Shown here one piece after another: positions 17,740 through 27,542 of a DNA stretch of 64,000 nucleotides. The translations under genes and the position numbers were made by a program. The stretch covers positions 1,240,001 through 1,304,000 of the forward strand of contig NZ_CP045434.1 in assembly GCF_009363895.1 (NCBI RefSeq), written 5' to 3'. The stretch's first letter is position 1. Each line of letters opens with the position of its first letter. This stretch comes from Sphingomonas ginsengisoli An et al. 2013. Lineage in GTDB: Bacteria; Pseudomonadota; Alphaproteobacteria; Sphingomonadales; Sphingomonadaceae. The notes under the pieces were generated by a model. That model saw only the letters and a list, made by a program, of their open reading frames with translations, made no database searches and was not told where the DNA came from.

Positions 17740-17766
17740 GCGGTCCGGGTGGAATGCCCGGACCGC
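17740..17766. terminator. Stem-loop between convergent genes
   Basis: A perfect 10-bp stem, GCGGTCCGGG (17740-17749) with CCCGGACCGC (17757-17766), and a seven-base loop. It lies between the stress protein and the convergent sugar dehydrogenase gene and can serve both. T-runs are weak. Confidence 0.6.
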
Positions 17767-17772
17767 CTTGCC

Positions 17773-19020
17773 TCATTTGATGGGGATCAGCCGCAACAGG
17801 CGGCCATTGGCCCCATCCTCGAGCAGATAGACTTCACCGCCCGGGCCCTGCTCGACCTCGCGGATTCGCGCGCCCATGTCCCACTGATCGGCCTTCTGCG
17901 CCTTGTCGCCGCTGAGGTGGACGTGGATCAGTGCCTGACCCGACAGCGCGCCGAGCAATAGGTCGCCGCGCCACTGCGGGAATAGCGCACCCGAATAGAC
18001 GATCAGCCCCGCGGGCGAGATCGAGGGATTCCAGAAGACCTTGGGCGGCTCGAAGCCGTCACCGGGCTGGTGATCGGGAATGTCGAGGCCATCGTAATTG
18101 GTGCCGTTCGACACCCGCGGCCAGCCGTAGTTCTTGCCGGCGACGATCAGGTTGACCTCGTCGCCGCCGCGCGGTCCCATTTCGATTTCCCACAAGCGTC
18201 CGTCGGGAGCGAAGGCGAGCCCGAGCGGATTGCGGTGGCCGGTCGACCAGGTCTCGGCCGGGGTGCGGTTCGGGCCCGGCCAGCTGACCGAGCGCGTGGG
18301 TGCGCTGGCGGCCGCACCGGTGTCCTCGGGCGGATCGGTGATCCGCACGGTCGCCGCGCCGACCTTGCCCGCCAGCGGATTTCCTGCGGCGGGCTGGCCG
18401 TCGAGGGTCAGGTGGAGGATCTTGCCGAGCGGCTGGCTGGGGTCCTGCGCCGGGGTGAAGCGCTGCCGCTCGCCCGAGGAGAGGAAGAGCGACTTGCCGT
18501 CGGGGGCGAAAGCGATCCGTGCCCCGAATTGCCCGCCCTTGCCGCCGGCCGGATCGCGCCACACCACCTTGAGGCCGTCGAGCCGGTCGCCGCTTTGGGT
18601 GACCAGCGTCGCCCGGGCGAGCGCCAATCCGCTGCCGCCATTCGCCGACGGTTCGGCATAGGTCAGATAGACCGCGCGGCTCTCCGAAAAGTCGGGCGCG
18701 GCGACCACGTCGAGCAGCCCGCCCTGCCCTTGCGCCACCACCCTGGGAACGCCCGCCACCGCCTGCTTGGCGCCGGTGCCGGCGTCGACCAGCCACACCG
18801 CCCCCTTCTTTTCGGTCACCAGCACCTGATTTCCGCGACCAGGCAGGAAGGTCATTGCCCACGGGCCCGAGAAAGTGGCGACCGGCTGCACCGTGAATGG
18901 GCGGGCGGCGCCACTTCCGTTCATCTGACCGCGACTTTGTGCCGTATCTGCCGGAGCGGGCCCGGAACAGGCACCGATCAGCGCCACAAGAGTTGCCACT
19001 GGTAATGAGAAGTTTCGCAT
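17773..19020 (-). CDS. PQQ-type sugar dehydrogenase (glucose/sorbosone dehydrogenase family) lipoprotein
   Basis: A 415-residue six-bladed beta-propeller protein of the soluble aldose sugar dehydrogenase/GSDH family, which uses PQQ to oxidise aldoses in the periplasm. The N-terminus is a lipoprotein signal (LVALIGAC), so the protein is probably membrane anchored. Propeller and active-site segments include PWAMTFLPG, SGERQRF, GHRNPLGLAF, EMGPRGGDEVNLI and GKNYGWP, all typical. No PQQ synthesis genes are in the window. It is divergent from the type III PKS gene. Confidence 0.87.
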   Translation of the reverse strand: MRNFSLPVATLVALIGACSGPAPADTAQSRGQMNGSGAARPFTVQPVATFSGPWAMTFLPGRGNQVLVTEKKGAVWLVDAGTGAKQAVAGVPRVVAQGQGGLLDVVAAPDFSESRAVYLTYAEPSANGGSGLALARATLVTQSGDRLDGLKVVWRDPAGGKGGQFGARIAFAPDGKSLFLSSGERQRFTPAQDPSQPLGKILHLTLDGQPAAGNPLAGKVGAATVRITDPPEDTGAAASAPTRSVSWPGPNRTPAETWSTGHRNPLGLAFAPDGRLWEIEMGPRGGDEVNLIVAGKNYGWPRVSNGTNYDGLDIPDHQPGDGFEPPKVFWNPSISPAGLIVYSGALFPQWRGDLLLGALSGQALIHVHLSGDKAQKADQWDMGARIREVEQGPGGEVYLLEDGANGRLLRLIPIK

Positions 19021-19075
19021 TGCACACCTATGTCATTGCCGACCCGCCGGCACTGTCCGGTAGAAAGGTCCGCGC

Positions 19076-20122
19076 TTGCCGTCTGTTCCCCTCCTGAGCC
19101 TCGCCACCGCGGTTCCGCCCTTTTCGATCAGCCAGGACGCCGCCAAGGCGCTCGGCCGCGAATTGTTCGCCGGTCGCAAGGCGCTCTACGACCGCCTGCA
19201 GGGCGTGTTCGACAATGCCGGCATCGCTCAGCGCAACCTGGTCGCCCCGCCGGACTGGTACGCCGGCAACCACGGGTGGGAGGAACGCAACCGCGTCTAT
19301 CTCGAGGCGGCCGAAGCGCTGTTCCTCGAGTCGGCGCGAAAGGCGATCGCCGACGCGGGACTGGCGCCGGGCGACATCGACGGGGTCGTGACCGTCTCGA
19401 CCACCGGGATCGCAACGCCCAGCCTCGAGGCACGGGTCGGGCCAACGTTCGGGCTGCGCCCCGACGTGCGGCGGGTGCCGATCTTCGGCCTGGGCTGCGC
19501 CGGAGGGGTGTCGGGGCTGGCCACCGCCGCGCGGCTGGCGAGCGCCGAGCCGGGCAGCCGCTGGCTGTTCGTCACGGTGGAGACCTGCTCCATCTCGATC
19601 CGCCTCGACACCGACGATCCCGCGGCGCTGGTTGCGACCGCCCTGTTCGGCGACGGCGCCGCCGCCTGCGTGGTTGGCGGCAACGGCCCGGGCATCGCGA
19701 GCATTCGCGACAGCGCCGAGCAATTGTGGCCCGACACGCTCAAGATCATGGGCTGGCGGGTCGAGGACCCCGGCCTCGCGGTGGTGTTCGACCGCGCGAT
19801 CCCGCCGTTCGTCACCGACAATCTGGCGCCCGCCATTCACACCATGGTCGACCGGTTCGGCCTCCGGTGGAGCGATATCGGGCGGCTCTGCTCGCACCCG
19901 GGCGGGGCCAAGGTCGTCGACGCGATCGAGCAGGCGCTGGAGCTCGAGCCCGGAAGCCTGGATCTCGAGCGCGCGGTGCTGCGCGACCACGGCAACATGA
20001 GCGCGCCGACGGTCCTGTTCGTGCTTCAGCGGCTGCTTGCACGTGGCCTGCCCGACAACACGCTGCTGACCGCCTTCGGGCCCGGCTTCACCTGCGCCGG
20101 CCTGCTGCTGGAGCGCGCATGA
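19076..20122 (+). CDS. Type III polyketide synthase (chalcone/stilbene synthase family)
   Basis: A 348-residue ketosynthase homodimer-type enzyme that condenses an acyl starter with malonyl-CoA to give pyrones or resorcinols. The catalytic cysteine lies in GLGCAGGV, the histidine in CSHPGGAKVVD and the asparagine in DHGNMSAP. The only workable start is TTG at 19076, preceded by AAAGG. It is coupled by ATGA to an isoprenylcysteine-methyltransferase-like gene, the arrangement known from alkylresorcinol/alkylpyrone loci such as srsA-srsB and bpsA-bpsB. A long-chain phenolic or pyrone lipid is therefore the likely product. Confidence 0.92.
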   Translation: MPSVPLLSLATAVPPFSISQDAAKALGRELFAGRKALYDRLQGVFDNAGIAQRNLVAPPDWYAGNHGWEERNRVYLEAAEALFLESARKAIADAGLAPGDIDGVVTVSTTGIATPSLEARVGPTFGLRPDVRRVPIFGLGCAGGVSGLATAARLASAEPGSRWLFVTVETCSISIRLDTDDPAALVATALFGDGAAACVVGGNGPGIASIRDSAEQLWPDTLKIMGWRVEDPGLAVVFDRAIPPFVTDNLAPAIHTMVDRFGLRWSDIGRLCSHPGGAKVVDAIEQALELEPGSLDLERAVLRDHGNMSAPTVLFVLQRLLARGLPDNTLLTAFGPGFTCAGLLLERA

Positions 20123-20649
20123 GCGAATGGCAGGAACTGTGGTCGAGCGGGGTGCCGCTATGGCCGGGTATCGCGATCATGGCGTTCGTCACTTTCCAGC
20201 GTCTGGCCGAGCTGGTGCTGGCGCGGCAGAATACCGCGCGTCTGCTCGCGCATGGCGCGAAGGAGTTCGCGCCGGGCCATTATCGACTGATCGTCGCGGT
20301 CCACACATTGTGGCTGGCGGCGCTGTGGTGGCTCGGCCCGGGCCGGCCGATCCACTGGCTGCTGTTCGCGCTGTTCATGGCTCTACAGCTGGGGCGGGTG
20401 TGGGTGCTGCGGACGCTCGGGCCGCGCTGGACCACGCGGATCATCGTCCTGCCGGGCGCGCCGCTGGTCGCGGGCGGTCCGTTCCGCTTCGTCAGCCATC
20501 CCAATTACCTGGTGGTGATCGGCGAGATCGCGGTGCTCCCGCTGGTGTTCGGGCTGCCGCTGGTCGGGCTGATCTTCACCCTGCTCAACGCGGCGGTCCT
20601 TACGATCCGCATCCGGGCCGAGAATCGCGCGCTTTCGCAGGTTGCTTGA
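20119..20649 (+). CDS. Isoprenylcysteine carboxyl methyltransferase family protein
   Basis: A 176-residue integral membrane protein with about five hydrophobic helices and the C-terminal ICMT signature FRFVSHPNYLVVIGE, which binds SAM. In bacteria this family often methylates the hydroxyl groups of alkylpyrones or alkylresorcinols made by an adjacent type III PKS. The start ATG at 20119 overlaps the PKS stop (ATGA), so the two proteins are translationally coupled and probably act in one pathway at the membrane. Confidence 0.88.
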   Translation: MSEWQELWSSGVPLWPGIAIMAFVTFQRLAELVLARQNTARLLAHGAKEFAPGHYRLIVAVHTLWLAALWWLGPGRPIHWLLFALFMALQLGRVWVLRTLGPRWTTRIIVLPGAPLVAGGPFRFVSHPNYLVVIGEIAVLPLVFGLPLVGLIFTLLNAAVLTIRIRAENRALSQVA

Positions 20650-20759
20650 CCAGCGGCCCTCGCCTATATGGCTGCTTCCTCCTCACATCGTTGATGCTGG
20701 CGAGGCCGCCCGGGTTCCCGAGCGGTCCCGAGGGGGCATGAGCTTTTCGACGAGGACGA

Positions 20760-21296
20760 ATGGACCTGACCGCATTGCACGACCTGATCGAACCCGAGGC
20801 CAAGAGCCTGGGCTTCGACCTCGTGCGCGTGGCGATGATCGGCGGGACCACCGACCCGACGCTGCAGATCATGGCCGAGCGGCCCGATACCCGCCAGTTG
20901 AACCTCGCGGACTGCGAAGCGCTCTCGCGCCGCATCTCCGAAAAGTTCGACGCTCTCGAGGAAGCCGGTGAAGATCCGATCGACGGCGCCTATCGGCTCG
21001 AGGTCAGCTCGCCCGGGATCGACCGGCCGCTGACCCGCCGCCGGGACTATGCCGACTGGGCCGGACACGAGGCCCGCCTCAAGCTCGCCCGTGAGGTCGA
21101 CGGCGCCAAGCAGGTCTCCGGCACCATTGACGGGATCGAGGGCGACGAGATCCGCATCGCCAGCCCCAAGGGCGTCCGTGCCATTCCGTTCGACGCCGTC
21201 CAGTCGGCCAAGCTGCTGCTGACCGACAAGCTCATCAACGCCACCGCGCCGCTCTCGACCGAGGGCGCCGACAAAATCTTCACGCAAGAGGACTGA
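20760..21296 (+). CDS. rimP: Ribosome maturation factor RimP
   Basis: A 178-residue protein needed for 30S subunit maturation. The N-terminal alpha/beta domain carries LEVSSPGIDRPL, the family signature. The C-terminal SH3-like domain follows. It leads the conserved rimP-nusA-ylxR-infB operon, with nusA starting five bases after its stop. The 110-base leader upstream contains GC-rich inverted repeats but no gene. Confidence 0.95.
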   Translation: MDLTALHDLIEPEAKSLGFDLVRVAMIGGTTDPTLQIMAERPDTRQLNLADCEALSRRISEKFDALEEAGEDPIDGAYRLEVSSPGIDRPLTRRRDYADWAGHEARLKLAREVDGAKQVSGTIDGIEGDEIRIASPKGVRAIPFDAVQSAKLLLTDKLINATAPLSTEGADKIFTQED

Positions 21297-21301
21297 TACC
21301 C

Positions 21302-22936
21302 ATGGCCACTGCCGCGCCCGCCGCGCCCACCGCCAACAAGGCCGAGCTGCTCGCCATCGCCGACAGCGTCGCGCGCGAGAAGCTGATCGACCGCGGCATT
21401 GTCATCGAGGCGATGGAGGACGCGATTCAGCGCGCCGCCCGTGCTCGCTACGGCGCCGAGAACGACATCCGCGCCAAGCTCGACCCCACCACCGGCGAAC
21501 TGCGCCTGTGGCGCGTCGTCGAGGTGGTCGAAGAGGTCGAGGACTATTTCAAGCAGGTCGACCTCAAGGGCGCGCAGAAGCTCCAGGCCGATGCGGCGGT
21601 CGGCGACTTCATCGTCGATCCCCTGCCCCCGATCGAGTTCGGCCGGATCGCCGCGCAGGCCGCCAAGCAGGTCATCTTCCAGAAGGTCCGCGACGCCGAG
21701 CGTGATCGCCAGTTCGACGAGTTCAAGGATCGCGTCGGCGAGATCATCACTGGCGTCGTCAAGCGGGTCGAGTTTGGTCACGTCGTCGTCGACCTCGGCC
21801 GCGCCGAAGGCGTCATCCGCCGCGACGCGCAGATCCCGCGCGAGATGGTCCGCGTCGGCGATCGCGTCCGCTCGCTGATCCTGCGCGTTGCCCGCGAGAC
21901 CCGCGGCCCGCAGATCTTCCTCAGCCGCGCGCACCCCGACTTCATGAAGAAGCTGTTCGCGCAGGAAGTGCCCGAGATTTACGACGGCATCATCGAGATC
22001 AAGGCCGCCGCCCGTGACCCGGGCAGCCGCGCCAAGATCGGCGTCATCAGCTACGACGGATCGATCGATCCGGTCGGCGCCTGCGTCGGCATGAAGGGCA
22101 GCCGCGTCCAGGCCGTCGTCCAGGAGATGCAGGGCGAGAAGATCGACATCATCCCCTGGTCCGAAGACACCGCGACCTTCGTCGTCAACGCGCTTCAGCC
22201 GGCGACGGTCAGCCGCGTGCTGATCGACGAGGAAGAAAGCCGGATCGAGGTGGTCGTCCCCGACGACCAGCTCAGCCTGGCGATCGGCCGTCGCGGCCAG
22301 AACGTCCGCCTCGCCAGCCAGCTGACCAACAGCCAGATCGACATCCTCACCGAGGCCGATGCCAGTGAGAAGCGCCAGAAGGAATTCGTCGAGCGCTCCG
22401 AGATGTTCCAGAATGAGCTCGACGTCGACGAGACGCTGGCCCAGCTGCTGGTCGCCGAAGGCTTCACCAGCCTCGAGGAAGTCGCCTACGTCGAGAGCGA
22501 CGAGATTGCTTCGATCGAAGGTCTTGACGATGAGATCGCGGGTGAGCTGCAGAGCCGCGCCGGCGAAGCGCTCGAGCGGCGCGAGGCCGCAGCCCGTGCC
22601 GAGCGCCAGGGCCTCGGCGTCGAGGACTCACTCGCCGAACTGCCGCACCTCACCGAGCAGATGCTGGTGACGCTCGGCAAGGCGGGCATCAAGACGCTCG
22701 ACGACCTCGCCGACCTCGCCACCGACGAGCTCATCCAGAAGAAGCGCCAGGAGCCGCGCCGCCGCGCCGAGAATGCGCCGCAGCGGGCCGAGGACAAGGG
22801 CGGGATCCTCGCCGAATACGGCCTCAACGAAGAGCAGGGCAACGAGATCATCATGGCCGCCCGCGCCCATTGGTTCGAGGACGAGGCGCCCGCGCCGCAA
22901 CCGCAGGAGGACGCGGTTGCGGAAAACGAGCAATGA
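21302..22936 (+). CDS. nusA: Transcription termination/antitermination protein NusA
   Basis: A 544-residue protein that binds RNA polymerase and nascent RNA to control pausing, termination and antitermination. The order of domains is N-terminal polymerase-binding domain (about 10-130), S1 (about 140-205), KH1/KH2 (about 210-350, with GACVGMKGSRVQAVV and AIGRRGQNVRLASQL), then two acidic C-terminal repeats with helix-hairpin-helix character. The full-length C-terminal repeats match other proteobacterial NusA proteins. The ylxR start lies inside its 3-prime end. Confidence 0.96.
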   Translation: MATAAPAAPTANKAELLAIADSVAREKLIDRGIVIEAMEDAIQRAARARYGAENDIRAKLDPTTGELRLWRVVEVVEEVEDYFKQVDLKGAQKLQADAAVGDFIVDPLPPIEFGRIAAQAAKQVIFQKVRDAERDRQFDEFKDRVGEIITGVVKRVEFGHVVVDLGRAEGVIRRDAQIPREMVRVGDRVRSLILRVARETRGPQIFLSRAHPDFMKKLFAQEVPEIYDGIIEIKAAARDPGSRAKIGVISYDGSIDPVGACVGMKGSRVQAVVQEMQGEKIDIIPWSEDTATFVVNALQPATVSRVLIDEEESRIEVVVPDDQLSLAIGRRGQNVRLASQLTNSQIDILTEADASEKRQKEFVERSEMFQNELDVDETLAQLLVAEGFTSLEEVAYVESDEIASIEGLDDEIAGELQSRAGEALERREAAARAERQGLGVEDSLAELPHLTEQMLVTLGKAGIKTLDDLADLATDELIQKKRQEPRRRAENAPQRAEDKGGILAEYGLNEEQGNEIIMAARAHWFEDEAPAPQPQEDAVAENEQ

Positions 22937-23609
22937 TCGCCTAAAGGCGCATACGCCCGAGCGCACCTGCATCGTCTCGCGTCGCACCGCGCCGCGGGAG
23001 GAGCTCGTACGGCTCGTGCTCGGCCCCGACGGCCAGGTCCATCCCGATGTCCGCGCCAAGGCTCCGGGCCGTGGGGCGTGGATCGGCGTCTCGCGCACCG
23101 AACTGGAAACCGCGCTCGCCAAGGGCAAGTTGAAGGCCTCGCTGGCGCGGGCGTTCAAGACCCAGGAATTCACGATCGGCACCGATCTGCCCGAGCGGAT
23201 CAAGCGCGAGCTCGAGCGCGCGGCGCTCGACCGGCTGGGGATGGAGGCGCGCTCGGGCACGCTCATCAACGGCTCCGACCGGGTCGAGCAGGCGGCGCGC
23301 GCGGGCAAGGTCCATCTGCTGCTCCACGCCGCCGATGCCGGCACCGACGGCAACCGCAAGCTCGACCAGGCCTGGCGGGTCGGCGGGGCCGAGGAACTGG
23401 GTCAGCGCGAAGGGCTGGTAATTCCGGCCTCGCGCACCATCTTGAGCATGGCGCTGGGCCGCGAAAATGTGGTACATGTGGCCTTGACCGATCCCGCCGC
23501 CGCCCGGCGCGTGGGGCTCGCGCTCACCCGGTGGCGCGCTTTCATTGTAGGAGAGGCTGGGCTAGGCCGCGGCGATACTGCCGCCGGCGACGGCTCGGCT
23601 GACGATTGA
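22917..23609 (+). CDS. ylxR: YlxR (DUF448) family RNA-binding protein with L7Ae-like C-terminal domain
   Basis: A 230-residue protein. The N-terminal YlxR domain contains ERTCIVSRRTAPREELVRLV and GRGAWIGVS. The C-terminal half looks like a ribosomal L7Ae/L30e-type fold (about residues 120-205). The start chosen is TTG at 22917 because AGGAGG lies exactly six bases upstream; no ATG or GTG in frame fits. This start overlaps nusA by 20 bases. It probably binds RNA and co-operates with NusA/IF-2. Confidence 0.85.
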   Translation: MRKTSNDRLKAHTPERTCIVSRRTAPREELVRLVLGPDGQVHPDVRAKAPGRGAWIGVSRTELETALAKGKLKASLARAFKTQEFTIGTDLPERIKRELERAALDRLGMEARSGTLINGSDRVEQAARAGKVHLLLHAADAGTDGNRKLDQAWRVGGAEELGQREGLVIPASRTILSMALGRENVVHVALTDPAAARRVGLALTRWRAFIVGEAGLGRGDTAAGDGSADD

Positions 23610-23622
23610 GACGAAGGAATTT

Positions 23623-26142
23623 ATGAGCGACCAGACCGACAAGCCGAAGCTGGGCACCCGGCCGCCGCTGGGCATCAAGCGCACGGTTGAGACTGGCAAG
23701 GTCAAGCAGAGCTTCAGCCATGGCCGCTCGAACACGGTCGTGGTCGAGGTCAAGAAGCGCCGCATCCTCGGTCGCCCCGGGGAGGCTCCGGCTGTCGAGA
23801 CGCCGCCGCCCGCGGCTGCTGCGCCGGCCCCCGCCGCGCCGGTCCGTCCGGCCGCGCCTGCCCCGGCTGCGCCGCGCCGCCCGGTCGACGACATCACTGC
23901 CCGCAAGGAAATGCAGGCCAAGCTGCTGCGCGAGGCCGAGGAGGCCCGCATGGCCGCGCTCGAGGAAGCGCGCCGCCGCGACGAGACCGCCAAGCAGAGC
24001 CAGACCGAGGAAGAGCGTCGCCGCCAGGAAGACAATCGCCGCGCCGAGGAAGAGGCTGCGCGCAAGGCCGCCGAGGAAGCCAAGCGCGCCGCCGAGCAGC
24101 CGGCCGAGCCCGCTCCGGCCGAGGCGCCCGCGGCCGCCACGCCGGCCCGTCCGGTCGGCCAGCAGTTCACCCCGGTCCGCCGGCCCGAGCCCGCCTCGCC
24201 CGTTCGCCGCCCCGAGCCGGCGCGTCCGGCCTCGCGAGGTCGCACCGACGACCGCCGCCATGCCGGCAAGCTCACCGTCACCCGCGCCCTCTCGGGCGGC
24301 GACGACAGCCGCGCGCGCAGCCTGGCCGCGCTGCGTCGTGCCCGCGAGAAGGAAAAGCGCGCGCACATGGGCTCCGGCCCGCGCGAGAAGCAGGTCCGCG
24401 ACGTGATCGTGCCTGACAGCATCATCGTCGGCGAGCTTGCCAACCGGATGAGCGAAAAGGCGGCCGATCTCGTCAAATCGCTGTTCAAGATGGGCATGAT
24501 GGTCACCGTCAATCAGGCGATCGACCAGGACACGGCCGAGCTGCTGGTCACCGAGTTTGGTCACAACATCAAGCGCGTCAGCGAGAGCGATGTCGACATC
24601 GACACCGCCGCCGACGTCGACACCGAAGAGAGCCTGCAGCCGAGGCCGCCGGTGGTGACGATCATGGGACACGTCGACCACGGCAAGACCTCGCTGCTCG
24701 ACGCCATCCGCGGCGCCAACGTCCAGTCGGGTGAGGCCGGCGGCATCACCCAGCACATCGGCGCCTATCAGGTAAAGGTCCCTTCGGGCGACAAGATCAC
24801 CTTCCTCGACACTCCGGGTCACGAGGCGTTCAGCGAGATGCGCGCCCGCGGCGCCAACATCACCGACATCGTGGTGCTGGTGGTGGCGGCCGACGACGGC
24901 CTCAAGCCCCAGTCGATCGAGGCGATCAACCACACCAAGGCGGCCGGCGTGCCGCTGATCGTGGCGATCAACAAGATCGACAAGCCCGACGCCCGCCCGC
25001 AGCGCGTCCGCGAGGAACTGCTGCAGCATGAGCTGGTGGTCGAGGAGCTGGGCGGCGACGTCCAGGACGTCGAGGTGTCGGCGCTCCAGAAGACCAATCT
25101 CGACGGACTGCTCGAGGCGATCGCGCTGCAGGCCGAAATCCTCGAGCTCAAGGCCAATCCGGCACGCGATGCCGAGGCGACCGTGATCGAAGCCAAGCTC
25201 GACAAGGGCCGCGGTCCGCTGGCGACCGTGCTGGTCGAGCGCGGGACCTTGAAGGTCGGCGACATCTTCGTCGTCGGCGCCGCTTCGGGCCGCGTCCGCG
25301 CGATGATCGACGATCATGGCCGCCAGGTGAAGGAAGCCGGGCCGTCGATGCCGGTCGAAGTGCTCGGCCTTTCCGCCGTGCCGTCGGCGGGCGACAAGCT
25401 CACCGTGGTCGAGAATGAGGCGCGGGCCCGTGAGGTCGCCGCCTATCGCCAGGGCGTGCTCGACCGCAAGCGGACCACCTCCGCGCCGGTCAGCCTCGAG
25501 AACATGTTCGCCAACCGCGCCTCGACCACGATCGAGTTCCCGCTGATCGTCAAGGCTGACGTGCAGGGCTCGACCGAGGCGATCGTCAATGCCTTGAACC
25601 GCCTGTCGACCGACGAGATCAAGGTCCGCATCCTGCAATCGGGCGTCGGCGCGATCACCGAGAGCGACGTGACGCTGGCCGCCTCGACGGGGGCGCCGAT
25701 CATCGGCTTCAACGTCCGTCCCAACGCCAATGCGCGCCAGACGGCCGAGCGCAACAAGGTCGAGTTCCGTTACTACGACGTCATCTATCACCTGACCGAT
25801 TGGGTGAAGGACGCGATGGGCGGCCAGCTCGGACCCGAGATCATCGAGACGGTGGTCGGCCGCGCCAAGGTCCAGGAAGTGTTCCCGGCCGGCAAGCGTG
25901 ACAAGGCCGCCGGCCTGCTCGTGCTCGAGGGTCAGATCCGCAAGGGTCTCGCCGCGCGCCTCACCCGCGACGACGTCATCGTCTCCAAGACCACGATCAG
26001 CTCGCTGCGCCGGTTCAAGGACGACGTCGGCTCGGTGGTCGCCGGGCTCGAGTGCGGCGTGCTGCTGGCTGACACCAACGACATCAAGGCTGGCGACAAC
26101 CTTGAAGTGTTCGAGGTCGAAGAGCGCGCGCGTACGCTCTGA
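23623..26142 (+). CDS. infB: Translation initiation factor IF-2
   Basis: An 839-residue GTPase that places initiator tRNA on the 30S subunit. The first ~250 residues are the variable Ala/Pro/Arg/Glu-rich N-terminal region with a coiled-coil stretch of charged repeats. The G domain carries [20 protein letters not shown] and NKIDKPDA, followed by the beta-barrel and C-terminal initiator-tRNA-binding domains. The length is typical for alphaproteobacteria. A GAAGGAA ribosome site precedes the ATG. Confidence 0.97.
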   Translation: MSDQTDKPKLGTRPPLGIKRTVETGKVKQSFSHGRSNTVVVEVKKRRILGRPGEAPAVETPPPAAAAPAPAAPVRPAAPAPAAPRRPVDDITARKEMQAKLLREAEEARMAALEEARRRDETAKQSQTEEERRRQEDNRRAEEEAARKAAEEAKRAAEQPAEPAPAEAPAAATPARPVGQQFTPVRRPEPASPVRRPEPARPASRGRTDDRRHAGKLTVTRALSGGDDSRARSLAALRRAREKEKRAHMGSGPREKQVRDVIVPDSIIVGELANRMSEKAADLVKSLFKMGMMVTVNQAIDQDTAELLVTEFGHNIKRVSESDVDIDTAADVDTEESLQPRPPVVTIMGHVDHGKTSLLDAIRGANVQSGEAGGITQHIGAYQVKVPSGDKITFLDTPGHEAFSEMRARGANITDIVVLVVAADDGLKPQSIEAINHTKAAGVPLIVAINKIDKPDARPQRVREELLQHELVVEELGGDVQDVEVSALQKTNLDGLLEAIALQAEILELKANPARDAEATVIEAKLDKGRGPLATVLVERGTLKVGDIFVVGAASGRVRAMIDDHGRQVKEAGPSMPVEVLGLSAVPSAGDKLTVVENEARAREVAAYRQGVLDRKRTTSAPVSLENMFANRASTTIEFPLIVKADVQGSTEAIVNALNRLSTDEIKVRILQSGVGAITESDVTLAASTGAPIIGFNVRPNANARQTAERNKVEFRYYDVIYHLTDWVKDAMGGQLGPEIIETVVGRAKVQEVFPAGKRDKAAGLLVLEGQIRKGLAARLTRDDVIVSKTTISSLRRFKDDVGSVVAGLECGVLLADTNDIKAGDNLEVFEVEERARTL

Positions 26143-26156
26143 CGTAGAGGGTGGCG

Positions 26157-26549
26157 ATGGCCCGGCTTGGTCCGATCATTCCGGTGTTGCGCAGCTTCGA
26201 CGAGCAGCGGACGAGGGATTTCTACCTCGATTTCCTCGGCTTCGAGTTTGTGTTCGAGCACCGCTTCGAGGAGTGGGCGCCGCTCTATCTCGGCGTCCGC
26301 CACGGCGACTGCATCATCCACCTGTCCGAGCATTATGGGGATGCTACCCCCGGCTCCGCTATTCGGATCGAGGTCGACGACGTGGTCGCTTACGCCGCGG
26401 AGTTGCGCGCCAAGGCGCATGGCAACAGCCGGCCGGGTGAGCCGCAGGAAATGCCGTGGGGCTCGCGCGAGATCACCATCGCCGATCCGTCGTCCAACCG
26501 CCTGACCTTCTTCACTCGCCTGTCCGGAAGCGCCGGCGCCGATGCGTAA
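26157..26549 (+). CDS. VOC superfamily (glyoxalase/bleomycin resistance-like) protein
   Basis: A 130-residue vicinal-oxygen-chelate protein with paired beta-alpha-beta-beta-beta modules. [28 protein letters not shown] opens the first module and [10 protein letters not shown] closes the second, like bleomycin-resistance-type proteins. The ATG at 26157 has AGAGGG five bases upstream. It sits between infB and rbfA, overlapping rbfA by eight bases, an unusual insertion in this conserved operon. The ligand or reaction is unknown. Confidence 0.82.
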   Translation: MARLGPIIPVLRSFDEQRTRDFYLDFLGFEFVFEHRFEEWAPLYLGVRHGDCIIHLSEHYGDATPGSAIRIEVDDVVAYAAELRAKAHGNSRPGEPQEMPWGSREITIADPSSNRLTFFTRLSGSAGADA

Positions 26550-26946
26550 GCAGGAAACCGCCGAAGGCCGCTCGGTCCGCCTCCTTCGGGTGGGTGAGCA
26601 GGTCCGTCACGTGCTGAGCGAGATCCTGTCGCGCGGCGACGTGCATGACGAGACGCTGCAAAGCCACCTCGTCAGCGTTACCGAGGTGCGGATGTCGCCC
26701 GACCTTCGTCACGCCACGGTGTTCGTGAAGCCGCTCCTCGGCCAGGACGAGACGGCGGTGCTCAAGGCGCTGCGGACCAACACCGCCTTCCTCCAGCGCG
26801 AGGTCGCGCACCGGGTGCGGACCAAATATGCCGCCAAGCTGAAGTTTCTCGCCGATGAGAGCTTCGACGAGGGTAGCCATATTGACCGCTTGCTGCGCTC
26901 CGACCATGTCGCGCAGGATTTGGGCGACGAGAGCGGCGACGCTTAA
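26542..26946 (+). CDS. rbfA: Ribosome-binding factor A
   Basis: A 134-residue KH-fold protein for late 30S maturation. The conserved N-terminal helix [17 protein letters not shown], the strand [20 protein letters not shown] and the terminal [12 protein letters not shown] are present. It overlaps the VOC gene by eight bases, so it probably relies on translational coupling. Its end overlaps the convergent membrane protein gene by four bases. Confidence 0.95.
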   Translation: MRKQETAEGRSVRLLRVGEQVRHVLSEILSRGDVHDETLQSHLVSVTEVRMSPDLRHATVFVKPLLGQDETAVLKALRTNTAFLQREVAHRVRTKYAAKLKFLADESFDEGSHIDRLLRSDHVAQDLGDESGDA

Positions 26947-27455
26947 GGCCGCGCGGCTTCGACCAGTGCGGTTTCGCGATTGATCGCCAGCGCGGTGACC
27001 CACAGCACGAAGGCCGCGCCGAAGCCGACTACGAGCGACCGAAGCGGGTCCCCCAGCAGCAATCCGATCAGCCCGACGACCAGCAGCCCCGCGGCCGTGC
27101 CGTAATAGAGCCGCACCGGAATCCCGTGCCCAAGCGGGATGAAATGGAGCCCGACGATGATCGCGCCGAGTGGTAGCATCAGGTCGGGCCGATGAATGTT
27201 GACGAGGACGTTGGCGACCACGAACAGCGCCGCGAACTCGATCCCCGTCCAGATGCCGACGACGCGCCCAACCCGCGGCCCGCGCACCGGCGCCAACGTG
27301 GCGCGACGCCAGCCCAGCGCCACGATCGCCAGCGAGACGAGCACGGGCAGCAGGCTCACGACAGGGCCAGCGCCCGCCACGCGCAAGGCGGCGTAAGCCC
27401 ACAGCGCCGCGAACATGTTCAACACGATCAACCCGATCCGAACGCCCACGCTCAT
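26943..27455 (-). CDS. Membrane protein, unknown function
   Basis: A 170-residue protein with five clear hydrophobic helices (about residues 5-25, 30-50, 68-88, 92-110 and 120-158) and few charged residues. It has no signature I can name. It is monocistronic, converging on rbfA and diverging from an acetyltransferase gene across 87 bases. Confidence 0.7.
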   Translation of the reverse strand: MSVGVRIGLIVLNMFAALWAYAALRVAGAGPVVSLLPVLVSLAIVALGWRRATLAPVRGPRVGRVVGIWTGIEFAALFVVANVLVNIHRPDLMLPLGAIIVGLHFIPLGHGIPVRLYYGTAAGLLVVGLIGLLLGDPLRSLVVGFGAAFVLWVTALAINRETALVEAARP

Positions 27456-27542
27456 CCTCCCTCGTCCACGGCCCCACGCTAGCGCGGCCGGAGTGCGCGG
27501 GATAGGAGGTGATGCCGTCCTCAGGAACCGCTGACACTATCG

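Noticed and set aside
23542..25791. A 749-codon minus-strand open frame opposite infB
   Set aside because: Low-complexity antisense shadow of the IF-2 gene; infB is unambiguous on the plus strand.
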